64,000 nt of DNA, taken from contig NZ_JACORT010000013.1 in the NCBI RefSeq assembly GCF_014297465.1, positions 62,001 through 126,000 on the forward strand, written 5' to 3'. Every line of letters begins with the position of its first letter. Position 1 is the stretch's first letter. This DNA is from Ramlibacter cellulosilyticus. Lineage in GTDB: Bacteria; Pseudomonadota; Gammaproteobacteria; Burkholderiales; Burkholderiaceae_C. Positions 27,780 through 35,264 of the stretch are shown here, in pieces. The position numbers and the translations under genes are program-made. The notes beneath the pieces were generated by a model, which was not told the origin of the DNA, made no database searches, and saw only the letters and a program-made list of their open reading frames with translations.

Positions 27780-28056
27780 AGTGCTCCACCACCGGCGGCT
27801 GCGCGAAGAACGGCCCGACGATCGAGCGCCACTCCGTGAAGGCCGGGCTGCCACGGAAACCCACGGTGTGGTCTTCCAGCGTGTCCCAGAACACCTGCAG
27901 GATGTAGCGTTCCGGCGACTCGATGCCCTTGTTCACCTGGAAGCCCTGGCAGCCCTTCGCCTGGGCGATGACGGTGGCGGCGCCGCGGGCGATGGCCTGC
28001 TCGAAGGCGGCCTGCTCGCCGGGACGGATGCGGATGTCGGCGATCTCCAGGATCAT
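27757..28056 (-). CDS. Antibiotic biosynthesis monooxygenase (ABM) fold protein
   Basis: 99 residues, dimeric alpha+beta barrel family: MILEIADIRIRPGEQAAFEQ, then YILQVFWDTLEDHTVGFRGS and VVEHFTLV. Members include quinol monooxygenases, heme-degrading enzymes and small uncharacterised proteins; the reaction is not predictable here. It is convergent with and overlaps the 3' end of the SMP-30 gene by 23 bp. Confidence 0.88.
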   Translation of the reverse strand: MILEIADIRIRPGEQAAFEQAIARGAATVIAQAKGCQGFQVNKGIESPERYILQVFWDTLEDHTVGFRGSPAFTEWRSIVGPFFAQPPVVEHFTLVAKS

Positions 28057-28191
28057 GGTTCTCTCTCCTCTGGCGGGAGCCGCAGTCTAGCCGTAAGCGA
28101 AAGCAACTTTTCGTGGCGCCGCGCAGGAATGCGCTCGCCAGCGCCGGGCGGAGGGCCTATGGTGGGTGCTTTACGGGAAAGGAGCCCTCGC

Positions 28192-28863
28192 ATGAAGAAG
28201 ATCGCCATCGTCCTCGCCATCGCCGCCGTCGCGGCCGCCGGCTGCGCCGACATGAACACCGGCAGCACCGGCCAGGGCACCGGCATGAGCGACACCACCA
28301 AGAACACGCTGATCGGCGCCGGCATCGGCGCCGTCGCGGGCGGCCTGATCGGCGGCGACGCCAAGGGCGCGGCCATCGGCGGCGTGGTGGGCGCCGCGGG
28401 CGGCTACGGCTGGTCCAAGTACATGGAGAACAAGAAGGCCGAGATGCAGCGCGCCACCATGGGCAGCGGCGTGGCCGTCGTGCAGACGCCGGACAACCAG
28501 CTCAAGCTCGAAGTGCCGAGCGACATCTCCTTCGCCAGCGGCCGCGCGAACCTCAACCCGCGCCTGCGCCCCATCCTCGACCAGTTCGCCAACGGACTGG
28601 GCAACCAGCCGAACACCGAGGTGCGCATCATCGGCCACACCGACAACACGGGCAGCGACGCGCTGAACGACCGCCTCTCGCTGGACCGCGCGCAGTCGGT
28701 GAAGAACTACATCGTCGCCCGCGGCGTGCGGGCCGACACCGTGCAGGTCGCGGGCCGCGGCGAGCGCGAGCCGGTGGCGGACAACGCAACCGAAGCGGGC
28801 CGCGCGAAGAACCGCCGCGTGGAGATCTTCCTCGGCGAGCGCGCCAACGTCTCGCAGCGCTAG
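28192..28863 (+). CDS. OmpA-family lipoprotein with glycine-zipper domain
   Basis: 223 residues from ATG 28192 (GGAAAGGAG upstream). The lipoprotein signal MKKIAIVLAIAAVAAAGC gives a lipid-modified Cys18. A glycine-zipper (IGAGIGAVAGGLIGGDAKG and IGGVVGAAGG, about 43-75) could insert in membrane. The C-terminal OmpA domain (about 105-215) binds peptidoglycan: VRIIGHTDNTGSDALNDRLS and GRGEREPVADNAT. It probably tethers the outer membrane to the cell wall. Its TAG stop shares a CTAG tetranucleotide with the TAG of the convergent ferredoxin gene. Confidence 0.94.
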   Translation: MKKIAIVLAIAAVAAAGCADMNTGSTGQGTGMSDTTKNTLIGAGIGAVAGGLIGGDAKGAAIGGVVGAAGGYGWSKYMENKKAEMQRATMGSGVAVVQTPDNQLKLEVPSDISFASGRANLNPRLRPILDQFANGLGNQPNTEVRIIGHTDNTGSDALNDRLSLDRAQSVKNYIVARGVRADTVQVAGRGEREPVADNATEAGRAKNRRVEIFLGERANVSQR

Positions 28864-29183
28864 TACTGCGTCTCCGGCAGGTCGACGGCCAGCCCGTCGA
28901 GTTCGCGCGTGAGCTCCACCTGGCAGCTCAGGCGGCTCGTCGGCCGGCGTTCGGCCGCCGCGAACTCCAGCATCGCCAGTTCGTCGGCCTGCGGCGCCGG
29001 CAGCCGGGCCGCGAACGGTTCGCGCACGTACACGTGGCAGGTCGCGCAGGTGAGCATGCCGCCGCAGTCCGCGGCGATCCAGGGCACGTTGGCGGCGACG
29101 GCCGCCTGCATCAGGCTTTCGCCCTCGCGGGCCTGCAGGGTGGTCTCGGCCCCGTCCGGGGCCCACAGGTGGATCGTGATCAT
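28860..29183 (-). CDS. [2Fe-2S] ferredoxin, plant/adrenodoxin type
   Basis: 107 residues. The cluster ligands follow the C-x5-C-x2-C...C pattern (DCGGMLTCATCHVY, then LSCQ). The sequence GRE-like loop EGESLMQAAVAANVPWIAADC is typical of this fold. It should carry electrons to the Rieske oxygenase encoded two genes upstream. It begins directly at the stop of the glutamine-synthetase-like gene with no spacer. No ferredoxin reductase is encoded in the operon. Confidence 0.93.
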   Translation of the reverse strand: MITIHLWAPDGAETTLQAREGESLMQAAVAANVPWIAADCGGMLTCATCHVYVREPFAARLPAPQADELAMLEFAAAERRPTSRLSCQVELTRELDGLAVDLPETQY

Positions 29184-30662
29184 TCAGAAACGGCCGAAGT
29201 ACTCGCGGCGCTGGAATTCGTCGATGTCCTCGGCGGCGGCGAAGCGCTGCTGCTCGGACTGCTTGATGCGGCTGAAGTACGCCACGAAGTCGCGCCCGAA
29301 GGCGTCGCACAGGACCGCATCGTCCGCGAGCGCGGCCAGCGCCTCGCCCAGGCTGGTGGGCAGGCTCTCGCCGCCGCCCGCATACGGTGCATCGGTGGCG
29401 CGCGGCGGCTTCAGCCCGCGCGCGATGCCGTCCAGGCCCGCATGCACCTGCGAGGCGAAATAGAGATACGGGTTGGCGGCGGGTTCGCCGATGCGGTTCT
29501 CGATGCGGGTGGCCGCGTCACCGCAGCCGCCGATGACGCGCACCATGGCGCCGCGGTTGTCGCGGCCCCACAGCACGGACTGCGGCGCGAGCGCATTGGG
29601 GCGGAAGCGGCCGAAGCCGTTCGCCGTCGGGGTGCAGAAGACGGTCATGCCGCGTGCGTGATGCAAGAGTCCGGCCAGGTAGCTTGCGCCGACCTCGGAG
29701 AGCGTGTGCGCAGCGTCGTTCGTGTCCGTGCCCGGCGCGGGCGCCTCGCGCAGGAACGCGTTGCGGCCCGTGCGCGCGTCGCACAGCGACTGGTGCAGGT
29801 GCCAGCCGCTGGACATGATGTTGGGAAAGGGCGGGCGGCACATGAAGGTGGCGTGGTAGCCGGCACGGCGCAGCGCCATCTTCACCGCGTTGCGGAACAG
29901 CACCATGTTGTCGGCGGCCGTGAGGGCGTCGGTCGCCTCGAACACCGCTTCCACCTGGCTGGGCCCGAGCTCCACCTCCAGCGAGAGCAGGGGCAGGCCG
30001 AGCGACTGCGCCGTGTGCTGCACGATCCGCAGCGGCTCCTCCGCGAGGTCGAACCAGCCCTCGGCCAGCAGGTTGTAGCCGGGGTGCACGAGGCTCACGG
30101 CGGGCGCGGGACCCGGCCATGCGGCCTGCATCGGGTCCAGCGAAGGCTGCGCGTCCTGCAGCTTGTAGATGTGGAACTCGACTTCCAGCCCGCAGCGCAG
30201 CGTGTAGCCCGCATCCGCGAGCTTCGCGAGCGCGCGTTGCAGCACGCGGCGCGTGTCCAGTTCCACCGGCGTGCCGTCCTCGAACCAGGGCTGCGCGCGC
30301 AGCCAGCCGGTGGCGGCCGTCCAGGGCAGCTGGCGGAAGCTGTCGGGGTCGGCAAGCAGCAGCAGGTTGTTGGCGAAGCCGAAGCCGGGCAGGGTGGCGG
30401 TGCCGCCCGGCTCGAACACCTGGAAGGCCGTGCGGTCGGACGTGTCCTTGAGCATCAGCGTGCTGACCATCCCCACGCCTTCGCGCAAGGCACGTTCCGC
30501 CGCGGACGCGACGAGCGTCTTGCCGCGGAGCACGCCGTGCAGGTCGCACCAGGCGAAGCGCACCAGCTCGATGCCCTGCTCGGACAGGCGCCGCGCCAGG
30601 CGGGCCACGGACTGCTCGCGCGCGGCGTCGTGCACGCCGCAGCGCTGCGCGAAGCCGCTCAC
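29184..30662 (-). CDS. Glutamine synthetase family protein (probable gamma-glutamyl ligase)
   Basis: 492 residues from GTG 30662, which overlaps the Rieske oxygenase stop (GTGA). GS-fold features: CDLHGVLRGKTL in the N-terminal beta-grasp, LEVEFHIYKL and LGPSQVEAVFE metal-binding glutamates, SSGWHLHQSL replacing the GNGxHxHQS of true GS, and RIENRIGEPAANPYLYFA. The usual NSYKRL loop is changed to NGFGRFRPNALAP. These changes fit GlnA-like ligases such as gamma-glutamylanilide or gamma-glutamylpolyamine synthetases rather than housekeeping GlnA. Its partner genes suggest it activates an amine for oxidation. Confidence 0.88.
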   Translation of the reverse strand: MSGFAQRCGVHDAAREQSVARLARRLSEQGIELVRFAWCDLHGVLRGKTLVASAAERALREGVGMVSTLMLKDTSDRTAFQVFEPGGTATLPGFGFANNLLLLADPDSFRQLPWTAATGWLRAQPWFEDGTPVELDTRRVLQRALAKLADAGYTLRCGLEVEFHIYKLQDAQPSLDPMQAAWPGPAPAVSLVHPGYNLLAEGWFDLAEEPLRIVQHTAQSLGLPLLSLEVELGPSQVEAVFEATDALTAADNMVLFRNAVKMALRRAGYHATFMCRPPFPNIMSSGWHLHQSLCDARTGRNAFLREAPAPGTDTNDAAHTLSEVGASYLAGLLHHARGMTVFCTPTANGFGRFRPNALAPQSVLWGRDNRGAMVRVIGGCGDAATRIENRIGEPAANPYLYFASQVHAGLDGIARGLKPPRATDAPYAGGGESLPTSLGEALAALADDAVLCDAFGRDFVAYFSRIKQSEQQRFAAAEDIDEFQRREYFGRF

Positions 30663-32047
30663 GAAGCCTGGGCCTCGACCGCCGCCGCGGTGCCCCGCAG
30701 CCAGGGCGCGCCGGCGCGCTTGGCCTGCGCGCGCTCCTGCCACCAGGTGGACCACGCGCCGGCGGGCGCGATGCCGTCCACGGTGTCGGGTCCCTGCATC
30801 TGCGCGGCGAGGCTCGCATCGGCCACGCCCGGCGCGGCCGCGCCCGCCTGCACCGACTCGATCGCCTTCAGCAGCAGGCGCCGGTTGGCCATGATGACCT
30901 TGTCGCTGGTGCCCAGGTGCTCGCGCGTGCGGTCCTGGATGGGGCCCATGCTCTCCACGGCCCACTGGTCGTGCACGTTGATGTCTTCCTCGCCCATGCC
31001 CAGGTAGGTGCGGCTGCGCTGCTCGTCGGCGTTGAAGCCCCAGTTGTTGTGGCGCCCGGACCGGGGAACGTAGTCGGGCAGCGAGATGAACTGCAGCCGC
31101 TGGTTGCGCATCGCTTCCTTGTCGACGGGTCCGGCGAAGCTGGTGAAGAAGGAGTACCAGTAGGTGCGCTCGTCATCCACCGGAACGTGCATCTGGGTGA
31201 TCGTGAGCGTCTCCGACAGCGGGATCACGAAGGTGTGCGGGAAGATCGCCTGCGTGACCCGCACGTGCGTGAGTTCCTCCGTCATGGGGCGCAAGGCCGT
31301 GATCTGCAGGCCCCAGGGGCGGTTCTCGAAGGAGAGGTCCGGCTGGTGGAACTCGCGCATGATGCGGCTCATGGGCCACTTCTCGCCCGCGAACTCGCCG
31401 GCGCTCGCGCTGCGGAACTGGCGGCCGGCCGCGTTCTCGCCCACCGCGTCGAGCGCGGCGTCGTTGAGGAAGCGGTGCAGGAAGGAAGGGTGCGCCGGGT
31501 CGATGCCCACCTCGAAGGCCTGCAGCCAGTTGCAGTGCCACAGGCCCTTGAACGCGAACGTGTGGGTGGACGGCGCCGCGAAGCAGTCGAAGCCTTCGGG
31601 AAAGGGCGGCGCCTCGCCGTCGCCGAACCACGCGAACAGCACGCCGCTTTTCTCCAGGACGGGATAGGCGCGCTGCTGCACGCGCTCGCACAGCTTGCTG
31701 CCCGTCGGCTCCGCCGGGGTTTCCAGGCAGCGGCCCGTCGCGTCGAACTTCCAGCCGTGGAAGGGGCAGCGCAGGCCGTCGCCCTCGTGGCGGCCGAACG
31801 CGAGGTCGGCGCCGCGGTGCGGGCAGTCGCGATCCAGCAGCCCCCATCGGCCGGTGGCATCGCGGAACAGCACGAGGTCCTGTCCCAGCACGCGCACGGC
31901 CTTCACCGCGCGCTGCGCCATGCGCGGGTCGAGCCGGGGGTCGAATTCGTCGACGAGCGCCACGGGCTGCCAGTACCGGCGCAGCACCGCGCCGCACGCG
32001 GTGCCCGGGCCGATGCGCGTGACCAGTTCGTTCTGTTCCGCTTTCAT
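30659..32047 (-). CDS. Rieske non-heme iron oxygenase, phthalate-dioxygenase-like
   Basis: 462 residues from ATG 32047; an earlier start at 32080 has less support. Rieske centre: CPHRG and CPFHGW give C75, H77, C94, H97. The mononuclear iron site is in EVGIDPAHPSFLH, with D183 as the bridging Asp and H186/H191 as ligands. The C-terminal half (DDERTYWYSFFTSFAG, RTYLGMGEEDINVHDQW) resembles the phthalate 4,5-dioxygenase/alpha-only group. It inserts O2 into an aromatic or related substrate using electrons from a ferredoxin. It sits between sodC and the GS-like ligase. Confidence 0.93.
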   Translation of the reverse strand: MKAEQNELVTRIGPGTACGAVLRRYWQPVALVDEFDPRLDPRMAQRAVKAVRVLGQDLVLFRDATGRWGLLDRDCPHRGADLAFGRHEGDGLRCPFHGWKFDATGRCLETPAEPTGSKLCERVQQRAYPVLEKSGVLFAWFGDGEAPPFPEGFDCFAAPSTHTFAFKGLWHCNWLQAFEVGIDPAHPSFLHRFLNDAALDAVGENAAGRQFRSASAGEFAGEKWPMSRIMREFHQPDLSFENRPWGLQITALRPMTEELTHVRVTQAIFPHTFVIPLSETLTITQMHVPVDDERTYWYSFFTSFAGPVDKEAMRNQRLQFISLPDYVPRSGRHNNWGFNADEQRSRTYLGMGEEDINVHDQWAVESMGPIQDRTREHLGTSDKVIMANRRLLLKAIESVQAGAAAPGVADASLAAQMQGPDTVDGIAPAGAWSTWWQERAQAKRAGAPWLRGTAAAVEAQAS

Positions 32048-32055
32048 GGCGCCGC

Positions 32056-32586
32056 TCAGGAACGCACGATGACGGCGCAAGCCAGGCGCGGGCCCGAATT
32101 GCCGGCCGGCTGGCTGTAGTCGTCCGGGTCGCGGTGCACGATGAGGCCCTTGCCGATCACGTCGTTGGGGCCGCTGCCCACGCGGAAGGCGCTCGCCTCC
32201 ACGCTGAACCTGACGGTGCCGGACGCGTCGGCGCGCAGGCTGGGCAGGTCGCCGGCGTGGTGGCGCGGGGCATCGTGCTTGCCGTGCGGCTGCTCGGTGG
32301 GGTTCCAGTGCCCGCCGGTGCTCATGCCGTCGCCGCTGGAGCAGTCGCCTTTCTCGTGCACGTGGAAGCCGTGTTCGGCATTCGGCTTCAGGCCGCGGAT
32401 CTCGCCGGACACCACGACGGTGCTGCCCGCCTGCGTGAAGCGCACGGTGCCGTTGGTGGCGCTGCCGCGCGTGGGCGCGAGCGTCGCGGTGGCCACGGGG
32501 CCGGTACCGGGCATCATTTCCTTCATCTGCGCGCAGCCGGCGAGCAGCAGGGCGGCGAGCGCCAGGGAAACGTGGACCTTCTTCAT
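32056..32586 (-). CDS. sodC: Cu/Zn superoxide dismutase, lipoprotein
   Basis: 176 residues. Lipoprotein signal MKKVHVSLALAALLLAGC, then a Cu/Zn SOD domain: GFHVHEKGDC (copper His, disulfide Cys), GGHWNP, GDLPSLRAD and GKGLIVHRDPDDY, with the terminal GNSGPRLACAVI. All metal-binding histidines and the disulfide pair appear present. It removes superoxide in the periplasm. GGAGAAGAG is the ribosome-binding site. It is embedded in the oxygenase operon, 8 nt from the Rieske gene and 16 nt from the esterase gene. Confidence 0.96.
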   Translation of the reverse strand: MKKVHVSLALAALLLAGCAQMKEMMPGTGPVATATLAPTRGSATNGTVRFTQAGSTVVVSGEIRGLKPNAEHGFHVHEKGDCSSGDGMSTGGHWNPTEQPHGKHDAPRHHAGDLPSLRADASGTVRFSVEASAFRVGSGPNDVIGKGLIVHRDPDDYSQPAGNSGPRLACAVIVRS

Positions 32587-32602
32587 CTCTTCTCCTTGTG
32601 GT

Positions 32603-33544
32603 TCAGGCCAGGGCCTGCTTCAGTTGAGCCGCGCAGAGCTGCACGGCGACGTTCGCTTCGTCGAGCACGCGGCCCATGAGCGCGAAGCCATGGACCTGCC
32701 GTTCGAAGTTCACCAGCGCTGCGCGCGTGCCGGCGGACGACAGCCGATGCGCGTACTGCAGCCCCTCGTCGCGCAGCGGGTCGTAGCCGGCGGTGAGCAC
32801 GAAGGCGGGCGGCAGGCGCGAGTGGTCGGCGTGCAGCAAGGGCGACGCGCGCCAGTCCGCGTCGAGCGTACCGTCGGCGGGCAGGTAGAGGTCGTGGTAG
32901 TAGTCGATGCTGTCGCGCGTGAGCAGGTAGCCTTCGCCGTTGCTGGTGTGCGAGGGCCAGCCGCGGCGCTGGTCGGTGGCCGGGTAGATGAGCAGCTGGA
33001 AGGCGAGGGGCAGGTCGCCCGCATCGCGCGCGGCGAGGGCGACGACCGCGGCCAGGTTGCCGCCCGCGCTGTCGCCGCCCACCGCGATGCGGCGGGGGTC
33101 GACCTTCAGCGAGGATGCATTCGCGTGCACCCAGCGCGTGGCCGCGACGGCGTCGTCGAAGGCTGCCGGGAAGCGGTGCTCGGGTGCGAGCCGGTAGTCG
33201 ACGGCGACGACGGCGCAGCCGGACTGGTTCGCGAGCTGCCGGCAGAGCACGTCGTGCGTGTCGAGGTCGCCGATGACCCAGCCGCCGCCGTGGAAGTACA
33301 CCAGCACGGGCAGCGCCGCATCCCCGTGCGAACCCAGCGGACGGTAACTGCGCAGGGGGATGGGGCCGGCCGGCCCGCGCGCCTCGAGGTTGCGCACCGA
33401 CGCCACCTCGGGCGGTTCGGGCTGCGTGAACGTGCGGCGCTGCAGGTAGTAGTCGCGCGCCTGCGCCGGCGTGAGCGTGTGCGTGGCCGGCACGCCCTTT
33501 TCCTCGATCAGGCGCAGCAGCGCCCGGGCCTGCGGATGCAGCAT
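32603..33544 (-). CDS. Alpha/beta hydrolase (HSL-type esterase)
   Basis: 313 residues from ATG 33544. Hormone-sensitive-lipase family: oxyanion motif HGGGWVIGD, nucleophile GDSAGGNLAA, the conserved VDYRLAPEHRFPAA, the Asp in AGYDPLRDEG, and the His near VHGF. It is a soluble carboxylesterase or lipase. As first gene of the minus-strand oxygenase operon it may hydrolyse an ester or amide precursor. It is divergent from the isomerase gene at 33602 with a 57-bp shared promoter gap. Confidence 0.93.
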   Translation of the reverse strand: MLHPQARALLRLIEEKGVPATHTLTPAQARDYYLQRRTFTQPEPPEVASVRNLEARGPAGPIPLRSYRPLGSHGDAALPVLVYFHGGGWVIGDLDTHDVLCRQLANQSGCAVVAVDYRLAPEHRFPAAFDDAVAATRWVHANASSLKVDPRRIAVGGDSAGGNLAAVVALAARDAGDLPLAFQLLIYPATDQRRGWPSHTSNGEGYLLTRDSIDYYHDLYLPADGTLDADWRASPLLHADHSRLPPAFVLTAGYDPLRDEGLQYAHRLSSAGTRAALVNFERQVHGFALMGRVLDEANVAVQLCAAQLKQALA

Positions 33545-33601
33545 GCTTGTCTCCTTGTCTTTGGCCCGCAGTGTAGGGGAGACTTGTTTATGCTCGCTGC
33601 C

Positions 33602-34243
33602 ATGAAGCTCTACAACTATTTCCGCTCGTCCGCCTCCTTCCGCGTGCGCATCGCGCTGGAGCTCAAGGGCCTGCCGTACGAGTACCTCCCCGTGCACCTC
33701 GTGAAGGGCGAGCACAAGAGCGAGGCCTATGCCGCGGTGTCGCCGTCCGGGCTGGTGCCCACGCTGGAGACCGACGAGGGCGAACTCCTGAGCCAGTCGA
33801 TGGCGATGATCGAGTACCTCGACGAGACGCATCCGCAGCCGCCGCTGTTGCCCGCCGATGCGCTCGGCCGCGCCCGCGTGCGTGCCCTGGCGCAGCTGAT
33901 CGCCTGCGAGATCCATCCGATGAACAACCTGCGCGTGCTGAAGTACCTCGTGCGCGAGCTGCAGGTGAGCGAGGAGGCGAAGAACGCCTGGTATCGCCAC
34001 TGGGTGCGCTCCGGGCTGGAGCTGTTCGAGAAGGAACTGCAGCGGCTGCCCGGCGGCAGGTACTGCTACGGCGACACGCCGACGCTCGCCGACTGCTGCC
34101 TCGTGCCGCAGGTCTTCAACGGCAAGCGCTTCGACGTGGACTTCGGCGGCCTTCCGCGCACCATGGCCGCGTTCGACGCGTGCATGCAGCACCCGGCCTT
34201 CCAGAAGGCGCAGCCCTCCAGCTGCCCGGACAACGAGGCCTGA
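33602..34243 (+). CDS. maiA: Maleylacetoacetate / maleylpyruvate isomerase (GST zeta class)
   Basis: 213 residues. The zeta-class glutathione motif SSASFRVRIALELKG is at about 9-24, and GLVPTLETDEG, SMAMIEYLDETHP and CEIHPMNNLRVLKYL follow. GSH-dependent isomerases of this family convert maleylacetoacetate (tyrosine pathway) or maleylpyruvate (gentisate pathway, NagL type); sequence alone does not separate them. A gentisate cluster lacking its own isomerase lies 12 kb away, so a NagL role is plausible. pgeF follows after 4 nt. Confidence 0.93.
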   Translation: MKLYNYFRSSASFRVRIALELKGLPYEYLPVHLVKGEHKSEAYAAVSPSGLVPTLETDEGELLSQSMAMIEYLDETHPQPPLLPADALGRARVRALAQLIACEIHPMNNLRVLKYLVRELQVSEEAKNAWYRHWVRSGLELFEKELQRLPGGRYCYGDTPTLADCCLVPQVFNGKRFDVDFGGLPRTMAAFDACMQHPAFQKAQPSSCPDNEA

Positions 34244-34247
34244 GGCG

Positions 34248-34979
34248 ATGACGCCCGAGTGGCCGCTGCCGGCCGGCGTGCGCTCTTGCTGCAGCGAGCG
34301 CGCGGGCGGTGTCTCCGCCCCGCCGTGGGACACGCTCAACCTGGGCGACCACGTGGGGGACGACCCGCTGGCCGTCGCGGAGAACCGTCGGCGCTTCGCC
34401 ATGCAGCTGGGCGCGCGGCCGGTCTTCCTGAAGCAGGTGCACGGCCGCGGCGTGGTGCGGCTGGACACGGACACCGCGGACGGCACCGAAGCGGACGCGT
34501 GCTGGACCACGCAGCGCGGCGTCGCCTGCACGATGATGGTCGCCGACTGCCTGCCGGTGCTGCTCACCGACCGCAACGGCGACGTCGTCGGTGCCGCGCA
34601 CTGCGGCTGGCGCGGGCTGGCTGGCGGCGTGCTGGAAGCCCTTCACGCGCAGATGCGCGGCGCGGGCGCCGGCGAACTGCTCGCCTGGCTCGGCCCCTGC
34701 ATCGGTCCCGGCGCTTTCGAAGTCGGTGCCGAGGTGCGCGACGCGTTCCTCGCACCGGATCCGGAGGCCGGTCCGCTCTTCCGCCCGCACGCGCAGGGCA
34801 AGTTCCTCGCCGACCTTCCCGGCCTGGCGAGACGGCGCCTCGCTGCGCTGGGCGTTCCCGCGGTCCACGGCAACGACGGCAGCGCTGCCTGGTGCACGGT
34901 CGGCAATCCCTCAAGGTTCTTTTCGCACCGGCGGGACCGGGTCAGCGGGCGCTTCGCCGCCGCCGTCTGGCGGGCCTGA
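34248..34979 (+). CDS. pgeF: Peptidoglycan editing factor / multicopper-oxidase-fold protein (YfiH family)
   Basis: 243 residues. Family motifs: LKQVHGRGVV, DGTEADACW, MVADCLPVLL, GAAHCGWRGLAGGVLEA (the His/Cys zinc site) and GPCIGPGAFEVG. In E. coli YfiH removes wrongly incorporated serine-containing muropeptide precursors; other members were described as polyphenol oxidases or purine nucleoside phosphorylases. The position directly before phaC is a common Burkholderiales arrangement. The last 69 bases overlap the convergent small membrane-protein gene. Confidence 0.93.
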   Translation: MTPEWPLPAGVRSCCSERAGGVSAPPWDTLNLGDHVGDDPLAVAENRRRFAMQLGARPVFLKQVHGRGVVRLDTDTADGTEADACWTTQRGVACTMMVADCLPVLLTDRNGDVVGAAHCGWRGLAGGVLEALHAQMRGAGAGELLAWLGPCIGPGAFEVGAEVRDAFLAPDPEAGPLFRPHAQGKFLADLPGLARRRLAALGVPAVHGNDGSAAWCTVGNPSRFFSHRRDRVSGRFAAAVWRA

Positions 34980-35177
34980 AGCCTCCAGCGCCTCGGCACG
35001 CCGGCGCGCGGCCCGGCGCTTGCCGTGCCCGAGCAGGTACCACAGCAGTGCCGCCGGCCCCGCTCCGTAGAGGAGGAAGGTAAAGACCGCACCGAGCACT
35101 GTGCCATTGGGGTGGTTGGCCTCGGCCACGGCCATCATGAGGGCGACATACAACCAGCCGACGACGACGAGGTTCAT
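34911..35177 (-). CDS. Small membrane protein, 88 aa, unknown function
   Basis: Begins MNLVVVGWLYVALMMAVAEA and has a second hydrophobic segment (VFTFLLYGAGPAALLWYLLG) followed by a basic KRRAARRRAEAL and a Pro-rich tail. Two membrane helices with the charged tail in the cytoplasm are likely. Its 3' end overlaps pgeF by 69 bp. The same small gene is typical beside phaC in relatives (from memory of gene order). The reading frame continues open far upstream, but the ATG at 35177 gives the only protein-like product. Confidence 0.7.
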   Translation of the reverse strand: MNLVVVGWLYVALMMAVAEANHPNGTVLGAVFTFLLYGAGPAALLWYLLGHGKRRAARRRAEALEASGPPDGGGEAPADPVPPVRKEP

Positions 35178-35196
35178 GCCGCCCGGCTCCAAAAAT

Positions 35197-35211
35197 TGTT
35201 GCGGTGCAACA
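35197..35211. promoter_or_regulatory. Palindrome in the phaC upstream region
   Basis: TGTTGC-GGT-GCAACA, six-base arms with a 3-nt spacer, between the divergent small gene and phaC. TGC/GCA-rich palindromes are reported for PHB regulators (PhaR), so this is a candidate operator. Confidence 0.4.
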
Positions 35212-35264
35212 TGGAAGCTGGGATACTCCGGGAAATCCCGAATAAGACTATAGGAGACATCGTG

